Source of the DNA: JAULZV01 sp964401885 | Lineage (GTDB): Bacteria > Patescibacteriota > Minisyncoccia > Phycocordibacterales > JAACPR01 | Length of the DNA stretch: 8,682 bases | NCBI GenBank assembly: GCA_964401885.1 | Contig: CAYOAC010000031.1 | Location: 1 to 8,682, forward strand | Direction of reading: 5' to 3' | Shown here: positions 1-6,480 of the stretch, piece after piece | How positions within the stretch are numbered: the stretch's first letter is position 1 | How the letters are laid out: each line of letters begins with the position of its first letter | Position numbers and translations under genes: made by a program | Notes under the pieces: model-generated | The model's input: the letters and a program-made list of their open reading frames with translations, nothing else | Databases searched by the model: none | What the model was told of the DNA's origin: nothing

Positions 1-1
1 T

Positions 2-2674
2 CAAATACTTCAATCAACAGGTACGGGTGCTCAATGGGTTGCGACATCTACGTTGGGTATCTCAGGTGGAGGATCTTCACAATGGACTACAAGTGGCGCT
101 GATATTTATTATACAACTGGAAATATCGGAATAGGTACAACAACTCCAACACAAGCTTTGAGTGTTGTTGGAAATATTGCAATGACAGGTGATATTATAC
201 CGACATCTGATGATACTTACGCGCTTGGATCATTAACTCATGTTTGGAAAGATCTGTTTGTTGGTGCTGGTTCTATTTATGTAAACGGACAGAAAGTTTT
301 GCAAACAGACTTGTCTGATAGTGTTGTGGTGTCATCTGATGATACTCAAAATCTTATTTTAAAAACAACTGGTGGTGGTAATATTGAACTTAATTCCGCG
401 TCAGGTGGTGGTAGTATTTTATTAAAAAGTAATGTTTTATTAACAGCGGGTAAATCTTTTAGAAATTCTGATTCTTCTGCCGTTAGTTTCTTGGATGGTA
501 CTCAATCAGGTAATTTGAAATTAAGTTCAAATTTAGTAGAAGCCACAAATACTAATGGTGGTATAGAAATAAAACCTAATGGAATAGGAATAACTTATTT
601 TTCTTCTGGCAATGTTGGTATAGGAACATCATCACCTAATTCCAAACTTGATGTATGGGGAGGATTAAGGGTTGGAACATCCTCAGTATCAACTTTGTTT
701 GTAGACAACAATATTTCTAGAGTTGGTATAAATACAATAAATCCAACAGAAGCATTATCCATATCTGGAAGTGTGGATCTTACTGGTGCAATTAAGTTTA
801 ATGGTGACGCTGGTAATCCTGGTTATGTACTTCAATCTACTGGATCTGGTTCACAATGGGTCGCAACATCTACACTTGGTATAACAGGAGTAGAAAATGC
901 TTTTGTAAATGGTGGTAATTCATTTGGTTCAGTTGCATCTATTGGCACAAACGATAATTATGCATTAACTTTAGAATCAAACAATAAACAAGTTGCATAC
1001 TTTTCACCTGATGGTTTATCAGCTAGATTTGGTTTGAACGCTGGTTTGAATGCTACATCAACAGATATATTTATATTTGGATATGAAGCTGGTGCAACTA
1101 CTACAAGTATTTCTGGTTCAAATTTTATGGGGCGATATTCAGGTAGACAAGCAACGAACGCAAATAGGTCAAATTTTTTTGGTGAAAGTTCTGGTTTGAG
1201 TGCTACTGGTGCAAACAATTCTAATTTCTTTGGATATGCAGCCGGTCAACTCGCAACAGGTGCATACAACTCAAACTTCTTTGGATCTAGTGCAGGAAGG
1301 GATGGAACTAGTGCCAATAACTCAAACTTTTTTGGTGCCAATGCAGGGATGTCCGCATCTAGTGCCAATAACTCAAACTTTTTTGGTTCTGGTGCTGGAT
1401 CCGGTGCTGCTTCTGCTGCTGAATCAAACTTTATTGGTAAAAATGCTGGTTCTAGTAATACTTTGGCTTCTAGTGCATTTAACTCAAATTTTTTTGGTGC
1501 TAGTGCCGGTCAAAATGCTCAAGGCGCATTTCATTCAAACTTTTTTGGAAAACAAGCTGGTGAGGGCTCTACAAACGCATACCACTCTATATTTATGGGT
1601 CAATATGCTGGTTACAATTCAGTTTCTGCAAATAATTCAATATTTTTGGGTCCAGAAGCTGGAAGACAGGCATCAAATGCAGCTAATTCTTATTTTATAG
1701 GTTATCAAGCTGGATATATTGCAACAAATGCTGCTAATTCAATATTTATTGGTAGAAGTTCTGGTTTCGGTGATTCTGTAAATAATACTACTGGTAACAA
1801 ATATTCAATTCTTCTCGGTAATTACACGTCAACTGGTGGGTTTTCAAACTCAATTGCTATAGGCCAGGGAGCTAAGAACAGTGCTGTGGATCAATTAAAC
1901 TTAGCTCGTGTGATATACGCAACAAACATTGGTTCATCAACAACAGCTACATCTACGCCGATGTCTGGCTCTAAAGTTGGTATTGGAACATCAACACCCG
2001 GGCAAACATTAACTGTCGTTGGTAATGCTCAATTTACTGCAGTTGATTCTGGGGCTTATGCTTATGATTTGAACCTTACAGCAGATGGTGTTCTAACAAC
2101 ATCAGCATCAGATATTGCACTAAAAGAAAACATTGCTCTTCTTGATTCAAAAGATACTTTGGATAAAATAATGCAGTTAAAACCATCGTCATTCGATTGG
2201 AAGTCTAATCAAAGAGGTGATATTGGTCTCATTGCTCAAGAAGTAGAAGTTGTTTTCCCTGAATTAGTCTTTACTAATCCATCAGATAATTATAAAGGTA
2301 TAAATTATTCAAGATTTATTACTTATTTAATATCTTCTGTTCAGGAATTAGCAAAAAAAGTTTCTGATTTTGGTAGGGAAGTAAAAACTGAAAAATTGTG
2401 TATAGGTGAGACTTGTGTTACTGAAGATCAATTAAAACAGTTGTTAGAAAATAAATCGGTAGAAGAAATTATTGTAAACACCGGCGATGGAGATATTGTT
2501 ACTGATGAAAATACTGATGATATTATTGATGAAAATATCGTTGATGTTGAAAATGGTTCTGAGGGAGAAATTAATGATGATTCATCATCTGTATTAGAAA
2601 ATAGTACAGAAAATAATTCTGATTTGGAAAATTCTCCTATTGTTGAACCTGAAATTGAAAACAGTAATTTGTAA
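2..2674 (+). CDS. Tail-fibre-like surface protein with C-terminal S74 chaperone domain (5' partial)
   Basis: The frame is open from base 2, so the gene begins upstream of the window; 890 residues are visible. An internal TTG at 53 is not a convincing start, because the residues before it (QSTGTGAQWVATSTLG) recur near residue 280. In order: G-x-V-G-I-G-T-x-x-P-type units near residues 41, 203, 240 and 658; thirteen roughly 17-residue units S-N-F-F-G-x-x-A-G-x-x-A-x-x-A-x-x at 373-596, resembling trimeric adhesin or fibre beta-repeats; a Peptidase_S74 domain at about 703-790 with S-D-I-A-L-K-E-N-I, F-D-W, G-L-I-A-Q-E-V and F-P-E-L-V. In this family the domain trimerises the fibre and cuts itself off at the Ser of the S-D motif. 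A tail of about 95 residues follows, with C-I-G-E-T-C then an Asp/Glu/Asn-rich stretch. Probably exported and displayed on the cell surface, or a phage-derived fibre. S74 call confident; the biological role is inferred. Confidence 0.9.
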   Translation, partial: QILQSTGTGAQWVATSTLGISGGGSSQWTTSGADIYYTTGNIGIGTTTPTQALSVVGNIAMTGDIIPTSDDTYALGSLTHVWKDLFVGAGSIYVNGQKVLQTDLSDSVVVSSDDTQNLILKTTGGGNIELNSASGGGSILLKSNVLLTAGKSFRNSDSSAVSFLDGTQSGNLKLSSNLVEATNTNGGIEIKPNGIGITYFSSGNVGIGTSSPNSKLDVWGGLRVGTSSVSTLFVDNNISRVGINTINPTEALSISGSVDLTGAIKFNGDAGNPGYVLQSTGSGSQWVATSTLGITGVENAFVNGGNSFGSVASIGTNDNYALTLESNNKQVAYFSPDGLSARFGLNAGLNATSTDIFIFGYEAGATTTSISGSNFMGRYSGRQATNANRSNFFGESSGLSATGANNSNFFGYAAGQLATGAYNSNFFGSSAGRDGTSANNSNFFGANAGMSASSANNSNFFGSGAGSGAASAAESNFIGKNAGSSNTLASSAFNSNFFGASAGQNAQGAFHSNFFGKQAGEGSTNAYHSIFMGQYAGYNSVSANNSIFLGPEAGRQASNAANSYFIGYQAGYIATNAANSIFIGRSSGFGDSVNNTTGNKYSILLGNYTSTGGFSNSIAIGQGAKNSAVDQLNLARVIYATNIGSSTTATSTPMSGSKVGIGTSTPGQTLTVVGNAQFTAVDSGAYAYDLNLTADGVLTTSASDIALKENIALLDSKDTLDKIMQLKPSSFDWKSNQRGDIGLIAQEVEVVFPELVFTNPSDNYKGINYSRFITYLISSVQELAKKVSDFGREVKTEKLCIGETCVTEDQLKQLLENKSVEEIIVNTGDGDIVTDENTDDIIDENIVDVENGSEGEINDDSSSVLENSTENNSDLENSPIVEPEIENSNL
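1118..1789 (+). repeat. Tandem 51-bp (17-codon) repeats in the fibre gene
   Basis: Thirteen tandem units of about 51 bp (one is longer, about 60 bp) encode S-[NIY]-F-[FIML]-G-x-x-[AS]-G-x-x-A-x-x-A-x-x. Adjacent units share long nucleotide stretches, for example the tracts around 1315-1335 and 1366-1386, so copy number could change by recombination or slippage. A degenerate unit (F-I-F-G-Y-E-A-G) precedes the first clear one. Confidence 0.9.
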
Positions 2675-2750
2675 TATAAATCAATTAAGTTTTTAATTTC
2701 AGATACTATTTTGATGTGATTAATATTCTTTTGGTAAATCTGGAATTTTA

Positions 2751-3260
2751 TTAATTTTTAAAAATACTTTTATTTTTTAACTTATTGTATTCTCCTTTAA
2801 TTACCCAAATCAATACTATGTCCATAATTATTACCCAAAGTAGAATTAGAGATTGCGTATTTGTAAATCTAAAAATTTCATATAAAACAAAAACAGACAT
2901 AAGAAGTATGCTTATTGGAAAGGCCCATAGTTTATGTTTAAGGAGAATTATAGATAGAACAATGTCTATAATTGCCCAAAATATTAAATATATAACAAGG
3001 AAATAAGTTATCTTATAAGACACATGATACATAAAAGGATTTATAATTTGAATCAAGAAATCAAACTGATCTCCCATAAGTTTGTGTCCCATTATTTTAT
3101 AAAATAAATGTGAGATAGGTGTCCCTATGAATTTAAATAAAATAATACCCAAGATTATTTTAAATAAACTATAAATTATTCTCCAGACCATTATGAATCT
3201 AAATAATGATTCATATATTTCATTTATATTTTTTTTATTTAACTTATTTAAAAAATTCAT
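2751..3260 (-). CDS. Four-helix membrane protein, DUF2127-like
   Basis: 169 residues with four hydrophobic segments at about 26-45, 84-107, 111-131 and 137-154. The pattern (an early L-F-K-I-I-L-G-I helix, a middle polar stretch with Y-K-I-M-G-H and I-D/A-I-I-D, a third helix ending F-V-L-Y-E-I-F-R, then a short fourth helix) resembles the DUF2127 family of predicted inner-membrane proteins, whose function is not known. No signal peptidase site. ATG at 3260 follows a plausible promoter and lacks a Shine-Dalgarno sequence. It is convergent with the fibre gene, with a 76-bp gap in which I see no clear hairpin. Family assignment rests on pattern memory and is moderate; membrane location is well supported. 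Confidence 0.75.
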   Translation of the reverse strand: MNFLNKLNKKNINEIYESLFRFIMVWRIIYSLFKIILGIILFKFIGTPISHLFYKIMGHKLMGDQFDFLIQIINPFMYHVSYKITYFLVIYLIFWAIIDIVLSIILLKHKLWAFPISILLMSVFVLYEIFRFTNTQSLILLWVIIMDIVLIWVIKGEYNKLKNKSIFKN

Positions 3261-3279
3261 AGATTGAATGTGTTTGTTA

Positions 3280-3307
3280 AGTATATTTTAAAATTAATTA
3301 AATACAA
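3280..3307 (-). promoter_or_regulatory. Sigma70-type promoter for the DUF2127-like gene
   Basis: On the minus strand, TTGTAT (3302-3307), a 16-bp spacer and TATACT (3280-3285). The expected start of transcription is near 3273, giving a leader of about 13 nt. Confidence 0.5.
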
Positions 3308-3324
3308 ATTAAGCAGGTGGTTTA

Positions 3325-3511
3325 ATGATTAAATGGCTTTTTAAAAGAAAATAAAAATATCTTAGATAGAAATTATGATCCTTATACGGATAGTTATGTC
3401 ATCCCAATAGAAAAGAAACGCATTGATAGAATTGTAGCCGGATCACCAATTTTATTGTTGGCTAAATTAATTATATTTATAATGCGTTTATTCTATAAGA
3501 AGAAAAGATAA
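3325..3511 (+). pseudogene. Small membrane ORF broken by a +1 frameshift
   Basis: ATG at 3325 is preceded by AGGTGG about 7 nt upstream, one of the few Shine-Dalgarno-like sites in the window. It opens a frame giving M-I-K-W-L-F-K-R-K and then TAA at 3352. The +1 frame is open across the same A-rich tract (3343-3357) and continues for about 52 codons to TAA at 3509-3511. That continuation has a polar start (N-Y-D-P-Y-T-D-S-Y), a basic middle, one hydrophobic helix (I-L-L-L-A-K-L-I-I-F-I-M) and a lysine-rich end, and has no early ATG of its own. The simplest reading is one protein of about 61 residues with a one-base indel in a poly-A region. A sequencing or assembly error, or true decay, would look the same. 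No family recognised. Confidence 0.4.
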
Positions 3512-3578
3512 TTTTATAAATATTAATTTATGATTAGCTTGAATACGTCTAGATACATGATGAAAATATATAATTAAT

Positions 3579-3604
3579 AAAACCCTCGAAAATTCGAGGG
3601 TTTT
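3579..3604. terminator. Bidirectional intrinsic terminator
   Basis: Perfect inverted repeat AAAACCCTCGAA / TTCGAGGGTTTT with a 2-nt centre, followed by T-rich sequence on the + side (to 3620) and by TTTTATTAATT on the - side. It sits between the broken + strand ORF and the 3' end of the - strand lipoprotein gene, so it can end both. Confidence 0.85.
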
Positions 3605-3625
3605 GGGTTTTTAGTTTTTTGAAAA

Positions 3626-4483
3626 CTATAGCTGAAGATTCCAAACCATGGTTACTTTATCAGCAACCTTTTGTTCAAGATACATAAGTCCAACACCTCT
3701 GCCATACCAGGCATCTTCCGTAAAAGAAGATTCGAAGTAGTTCTCAGTTTCTGATTTTTTTACACTCTTATTGAGATTTGGTTTGTGTGCGACCATTCTT
3801 TTGAAGTGTAAGGATTGAATCCCTTTATATTTTTCAGGTCCGATAAACAGAGTCTTATCTTCTGATTCTGATCCCAAGCTCATACATGTTCCAGGCTTTT
3901 CACCGAAAAATATAATTCTTGTTGAATACCCTGGCTCAGAACCATATGATCCCCAGGGCCCAGAATTTGGACTCCTGCTCGGGTCATGTTCAATTACTTG
4001 AAAAACATTGAATGATCCTGAGCTGGTTGGAGCCCATAGAAGTTTGTTCCTTTCACTGTGTAACGTGCCGTAAATGTTAAGATCGTCTTTCAGAATCTCA
4101 ACTTCAACACCAGACTCAAAAGCAAAGGGTCCTTGCTTTTTAGCTTTATCCTTAACTTGAAGTATCAAATCGTGTTCCTCTGTGTTTCTGTCTTTGAAAT
4201 TAAGATATATTCCAACAGATTTATATGCGATCGAATTTGCACCTGATGGCCAAATCACAACTTCGGTATTTAGAGGCTTATTATCTTCTCCAAATGTTTT
4301 GATTTTGTATGTCCACTTCCTTCCAACATCAGTCGGAAAATACTCAGAAGGCTGACCAAGTGTTGCTACCAAACCCACAGGATTTTCTGGTGTAACAGTA
4401 TTTTCATTTGGAATCTTTTTGGATTCACAACCAGCAATTACAAACAACGAAACAGCCAATAGCAATAGTGTTTTAGTTTTCAT
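3626..4483 (-). CDS. Secreted lipoprotein of unknown function
   Basis: 285 residues from the ATG at 4483. The N-terminus is a textbook lipoprotein signal: M-K-T-K-T, a hydrophobic stretch, then F-V-I-A-G-C with the lipidated Cys at residue 19 and a polar linker after it. An ATG at 4510 would add nine residues ahead of the signal and lies upstream of the predicted transcription start, so the shorter start is preferred. Residues 48-60 read E-Y-F-P-T-D-V-G-R-K-W-T-Y-K, a motif common at the start of beta-rich extracytoplasmic domains in secreted proteins of unknown role. No catalytic motif is visible. It has its own promoter and terminator and no SD. Membrane anchoring is confident; function unknown. 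Confidence 0.85.
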   Translation of the reverse strand: MKTKTLLLLAVSLFVIAGCESKKIPNENTVTPENPVGLVATLGQPSEYFPTDVGRKWTYKIKTFGEDNKPLNTEVVIWPSGANSIAYKSVGIYLNFKDRNTEEHDLILQVKDKAKKQGPFAFESGVEVEILKDDLNIYGTLHSERNKLLWAPTSSGSFNVFQVIEHDPSRSPNSGPWGSYGSEPGYSTRIIFFGEKPGTCMSLGSESEDKTLFIGPEKYKGIQSLHFKRMVAHKPNLNKSVKKSETENYFESSFTEDAWYGRGVGLMYLEQKVADKVTMVWNLQL

Positions 4484-4505
4484 AATAACGAACGAGTGTT
4501 CATTC
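4484..4505. promoter_or_regulatory. Imperfect dyad at the lipoprotein transcription start
   Basis: Read on the minus strand, AATGAACACTCGTTCGTT is an imperfect palindrome (GAAC...GTTC core with matching AA/TT flanks). It lies between the predicted -10 box and the preferred ATG. The layout is like a TetR-type operator, but no regulator gene is in the window, so this is only a candidate site. Confidence 0.3.
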
Positions 4506-4508
4506 GCC

Positions 4509-4537
4509 AAAATATCAATATTTTAATACTATGTCAA
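4509..4537 (-). promoter_or_regulatory. Promoter of the lipoprotein gene
   Basis: Minus strand TTGACA (4532-4537), 17-bp spacer, TATTTT (4509-4514). The predicted start is near 4502, giving a leader of about 19 nt before the ATG at 4483. Confidence 0.65.
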
Positions 4538-4619
4538 ATAAAGAATAAAATAAAATTTATAAATACTTTGTATTACGTCCTGTGATAGACGATTTATTTT
4601 TCCTATAATTGAATAATGA

Positions 4620-4716
4620 ATTAGAAAAATAGAAGTACTATTGTGGTGCGAGTTTAAAACTTTGAGATGGAACGATCTTGAGGAAGGGTTGGAAATTTGG
4701 TGTTTGTATGAAAAAA
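4620..4716 (+). repeat. Array repeat element, copy A
   Basis: Core TGGTGCGAGTTTAAAACTTT then GAGATGGAA (4644-4672) matches the other copies of the array element. The + strand frame is open from 4620 to the TAA at 4758-4760 and reads L-L-W-C-E-F-K-T-L-R-W-N-D-L-E-E-G, then W-C-L-Y-E-K-S through the terminator hairpin. It has no ATG. The 11-nt dyad AGTTTAAAACT here replaces AGTTCAGAACT of copies E and H, with both arms changed. Confidence 0.75.
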
Positions 4717-4738
4717 GCCTCACCGAAGCGAGGCTTTT
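4711..4738 (-). terminator. Intrinsic terminator of the Gly/Ser-rich protein gene
   Basis: Minus strand AAAAGCCTCGCTTCGGTGAGGCTTTTTT: a 5-bp GC stem extended by a G-T and a C-G pair around a UUCG tetraloop, then six T residues. A textbook intrinsic terminator. Confidence 0.9.
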
Positions 4739-4773
4739 GGTGAGGTTTTATTTTGTGTAAAAGAGAAGGTGCC

Positions 4774-5094
4774 TTAAAGACGCAAGCCTCCATGGACATC
4801 CCCACTAACAACAATCGCTGTGCCTCCACCGCTCGCAACAGCATTACCACTTCCACTATTGAAGGTGGTCCTAGAACCACTCACAATCGCTGTACCACTA
4901 CCAGTGCAAACAGCTTTTGAAATTTTAGAGTTGGAACCTTGTAAAACAATGGTTCCGCTTCCGATATTATTAACATTACCTGTTGCAATATCACACGAAC
5001 TTCCATCTGTGAAACGTACTGACGTACCCGAGATACAATCAACCTTCAAATCAGATAGAACTTCGACACCGTTTATTTTTGTTACCATTCTCAT
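4774..5094 (-). CDS. Gly/Ser-rich repeat protein, possible beta-solenoid
   Basis: 106 residues from the ATG at 5094. The frame stays open to a TTG at 5166 (130 residues), but that TTG lies at the predicted transcription start, so the longer form would have to be leaderless. Residues 1-40 look like a compact beta unit (V-T-K-I-N-G-V-E-V, K-V-D-C-I-S-G, F-T-D-G-S-S-C-D). From residue 45 the protein becomes short repeats of G-S-G-T-x-I/A-V-x-x-G-S, as in beta-helix or head-GIN-like folds. Cys at 20, 34 and 63. No signal peptide or membrane segment. Its coding DNA has internal near-repeats (ACAATCGCTGT at 4811 and again near 4882). Family not recognised. Confidence 0.7.
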   Translation of the reverse strand: MRMVTKINGVEVLSDLKVDCISGTSVRFTDGSSCDIATGNVNNIGSGTIVLQGSNSKISKAVCTGSGTAIVSGSRTTFNSGSGNAVASGGGTAIVVSGDVHGGLRL

Positions 5095-5170
5095 AGGATA
5101 ATCTTTCAAGGTTTTGTTTTTTGAGATGAAAACACAATAATCACCGAATGTAAAAAGTGCTTTCAAATAA

Positions 5171-5199
5171 TATAATACAATTTATTGCGCTTATGTCAA
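5171..5199 (-). promoter_or_regulatory. Promoter of the Gly/Ser-rich protein gene
   Basis: Minus strand TTGACA (5194-5199), 16-bp spacer, TATTAT (5172-5177); a 17-bp spacing gives ATTATA. The predicted start is near 5164, giving a leader of about 70 nt to the ATG at 5094. Confidence 0.8.
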
Positions 5200-5203
5200 A
5201 TTT

Positions 5204-5262
5204 ATGTATTTTCTATTTTTAACAGAGGTTAAGGGTTGGAGAATTTTGTTTTTATATAAAAA
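5204..5262 (+). repeat. Array repeat element, degenerate copy B
   Basis: It occupies the element position between the promoter of one unit and the terminator of the next, but the FRTLRW core is lost. What remains is the distal part: GAGGTTAAGGGTTGGAGAAT and TTTTTATATAAAAAAG, with + strand translations such as L-R-V-G-E-F-C-F-Y-I-K-K. A 36-codon + strand ORF from ATG 5204 ends at 5314, its stop overlapping the stop of the converging - strand gene at a TTAA. Confidence 0.4.
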
Positions 5263-5293
5263 AGACCTGTCACAAATAAACGTGAACAGGTCT
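5257..5293 (-). terminator. Intrinsic terminator of the 5311-5682 orphan gene
   Basis: Minus strand AGACCTGT ... ACAGGTCT, an 8-bp perfect stem, with an inner CACG/TGTG-like extension and a T6 tail followed by ATATAAAAA. It starts about 18 bp after the stop codon. Confidence 0.85.
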
Positions 5294-5310
5294 CTTGTTG
5301 GTTCCAAAGT

Positions 5311-5682
5311 TTAAGCCATTTTGAAAGGAATAAACTCAGCAATACCAGGTTCGGTGATGACAATCTGTTCGAATGGATTTGGAAAATGGAAGGATGATGT
5401 TTTCGATTGAACACCTGATGTTTGTTTGGGCAAACTTTTTTTCCGTAATCTTTTTTCTGTTGAAACAGACATGCCGATTTTGTCTGCGCATTCATGAATC
5501 GATGCGCTGGCCAATGCTATCGTGAATTGACCTTCGATATCTGATGGGGAAGGAAAAAAAACAATTCTAACACCTTTTCTCTTCATACGATAAAGCCATG
5601 AAGTGAATCGATCAACATAACAATCAATAGCACCCCATGAAAAATTATCAATATGGTGCCAGGGTATTTCTCTTGTTTGCAT
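5311..5682 (-). CDS. Orphan small protein, cassette cargo
   Basis: 123 residues from ATG 5682. I do not recognise a family. The first 30 residues are rich in aromatic and His residues (I-P-W-H-H, F-S-W-G, S-W-L-Y-R). A short beta-like strand follows (V-R-I-V-F-F-P-S at 38-45), then an Ala-rich helix (54-65, F-T-I-A-L-A-S-A-S-I-H-E), a basic stretch at 77-82 and a C-terminal strand (Q-I-V-I-T-E-P). No signal peptide or membrane helix, so probably cytosolic. It has its own promoter, a 5' leader with a perfect hairpin, and its own terminator. No SD precedes the ATG. Base composition is visibly richer in G+C than the left-hand genes. Confidence 0.7.
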   Translation of the reverse strand: MQTREIPWHHIDNFSWGAIDCYVDRFTSWLYRMKRKGVRIVFFPSPSDIEGQFTIALASASIHECADKIGMSVSTEKRLRKKSLPKQTSGVQSKTSSFHFPNPFEQIVITEPGIAEFIPFKMA

Positions 5683-5710
5683 TGCTTTGAATGGTTTGAA
5701 TTTGAAAAGG

Positions 5711-5729
5711 GAAGAGTAAGATACTCTTC
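5711..5729. promoter_or_regulatory. Perfect 8-bp inverted repeat in the 5' leader
   Basis: GAAGAGTA-aga-TACTCTTC lies between the predicted transcription start (about 5738) and the ATG at 5682. It could be an RNA hairpin in the leader or a repressor site just downstream of the start point. Confidence 0.5.
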
Positions 5730-5744
5730 TGACTAGTCAAAATT

Positions 5745-5773
5745 ATGTTACAACATATATAAATATATGTCAA
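5745..5773 (-). promoter_or_regulatory. Promoter of the 5311-5682 gene
   Basis: Minus strand TTGACA (5768-5773), 17-bp spacer, TAACAT (5745-5750). Start expected near 5738, leader about 56 nt. Confidence 0.75.
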
Positions 5774-5787
5774 TATTAGATTGTTTT

Positions 5788-5859
5788 ATAAAAGAATCTA
5801 AAATTTTGAGATGATGGGAGGGTGAGGATGAAATAGAAAGTTTTTGTTTATATAAAAAA
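5788..5859 (+). repeat. Array repeat element, copy C
   Basis: GAATCTAAAATTTTGAGATG then ATGGGAGGGTGAGGATGAAA, followed by TTTTTGTTTATATAAAAAAG. In the + frame it reads E-S-K-I-L-R, TGA, W-E-G-E-D-E-I-E-S-F-C-L-Y-K-K. Relative to copies A, E and F there is an extra ATG triplet that creates the TGA. The frame upstream opens at ATG 5767, which overlaps the minus-strand -35 box. Confidence 0.65.
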
Positions 5860-5886
5860 GCACCATACCTGCAGGTTGTGTGCTTT
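5854..5886 (-). terminator. Intrinsic terminator of the NlpC/P60-like gene
   Basis: Minus strand AAAAGCAC ... GTGCTTTTTT with an inner ACCTGCAGGT palindrome; the stem starts about 19 bp past the stop codon and ends in T6. Confidence 0.8.
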
Positions 5887-5904
5887 TAATAAACAAAGAA
5901 CTAT

Positions 5905-6294
5905 CTATTTGTCGGGAGCAATATCATATATTTCTAAGAATTCAGATTTTGTTGTTAAAACAACACCAGCACCTAAATTTCTAGTGCAATGAATTAACTG
6001 GTTTGCTCCTACGATTATTGCTACATGAGTCCATGGTCGGTTTATAAGTTCACTCATCTTGCGTTTAAAAAATACTGAGTGTCCGACTGGCATTTTTTCA
6101 AATTCTTTAACATTAAGATGGAAATTTGATGGAGGAATTTTGTCTCTAATAAGTAAAGGAAATTCTATTCCAACTTTGAAATAAACCTCTCTTACAAAAT
6201 GAACGCAATTAAATGTATCAAAACAAAATTTACGTCCTAGATAATCATAAGATATGGTAATAATATCTTTTGCTAAGGTTGTGGTAATAGTCAT
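5905..6294 (-). CDS. NlpC/P60-like cysteine hydrolase (compact)
   Basis: 129 residues from ATG 6294. Residues 16-38 (Y-D-Y-L-G-R-K-F-C-F-D-T-F-N-C-V-H-F-V-R-E-V) match the NlpC/P60 nucleophile helix, in which Cys30 follows a F-D/N stretch. Residues 69-77 (P-V-G-H-S-V-F-F-K) correspond to the family's P-G-D-x-V-F-F strand with Asp replaced by His. Residues 88-103 (W-T-H-V-A-I-I-V-G-A-N-Q-L-I-H-C) fit the His-containing motif, making His90 the likely second catalytic residue and His102 a candidate third. Members cut peptide or amide bonds, often in peptidoglycan, or act as amidases or acyltransferases. There is no signal peptide, so a cytosolic role (toxin, phage lysis or amidase) is as likely as wall hydrolysis. 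A lone gene with its own promoter and terminator. Confidence 0.75.
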   Translation of the reverse strand: MTITTTLAKDIITISYDYLGRKFCFDTFNCVHFVREVYFKVGIEFPLLIRDKIPPSNFHLNVKEFEKMPVGHSVFFKRKMSELINRPWTHVAIIVGANQLIHCTRNLGAGVVLTTKSEFLEIYDIAPDK

Positions 6295-6356
6295 GACAGA
6301 TATCTTTTTTTCTGGATTTAGATTTGAGGATTTAAGATCGATGCATTAAAAAACAG

Positions 6357-6362
6357 ATTATA
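6357..6362 (-). promoter_or_regulatory. -10 box for the NlpC/P60-like gene
   Basis: Minus strand consensus TATAAT, predicted start near 6350 and a leader of about 56 nt. The -35 region (TACTTG at 17 bp) is poor, unlike the other units. Confidence 0.5.
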
Positions 6363-6388
6363 ACTATATAAAACTGGACCAAGTAGAA

Positions 6389-6432
6389 ATGTATTTATTT
6401 AAAATCATTATTCAAGAATATATCAAATACAT
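6389..6432. repeat. 8-bp inverted repeat
   Basis: ATGTATTT (6389-6396) and AAATACAT (6425-6432) form a stem with a 28-nt loop in the gene-free stretch 6295-6680. No T-tract; role unknown. Chance is possible in such AT-rich DNA. Confidence 0.3.
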
Positions 6433-6480
6433 GTAATTTTTACAATGAGTCATCTTGTATAAGACATATTTGATTTCTTA

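Noticed and set aside
1200..1700. 166-codon + strand ORF in another frame of the fibre gene
   Set aside because: It arises from the 51-bp repeats, which keep any open frame open. Its product is a low-complexity Leu/Thr/Gln repeat with no domain, while the S74 frame is clearly the coding one.
4529..4880. Two - strand ORFs of 64 and 80 codons
   Set aside because: They run through the promoter of the lipoprotein gene, the repeat element, the terminator and the end of the Gly/Ser-rich gene in other frames; no motif or start signal supports them.
4820..5101. 93-codon + strand ORF rich in Pro/Leu
   Set aside because: Exact shadow of the Gly/Ser-rich - strand gene; the Pro-Leu-Pro pattern is the reverse reading of its Gly/Ser codons.
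5229..5495. 88-codon - strand ORF overlapping the orphan at 5311-5682
   Set aside because: It crosses the terminator hairpin and is out of frame with the better-supported ORF; no signal favours it.
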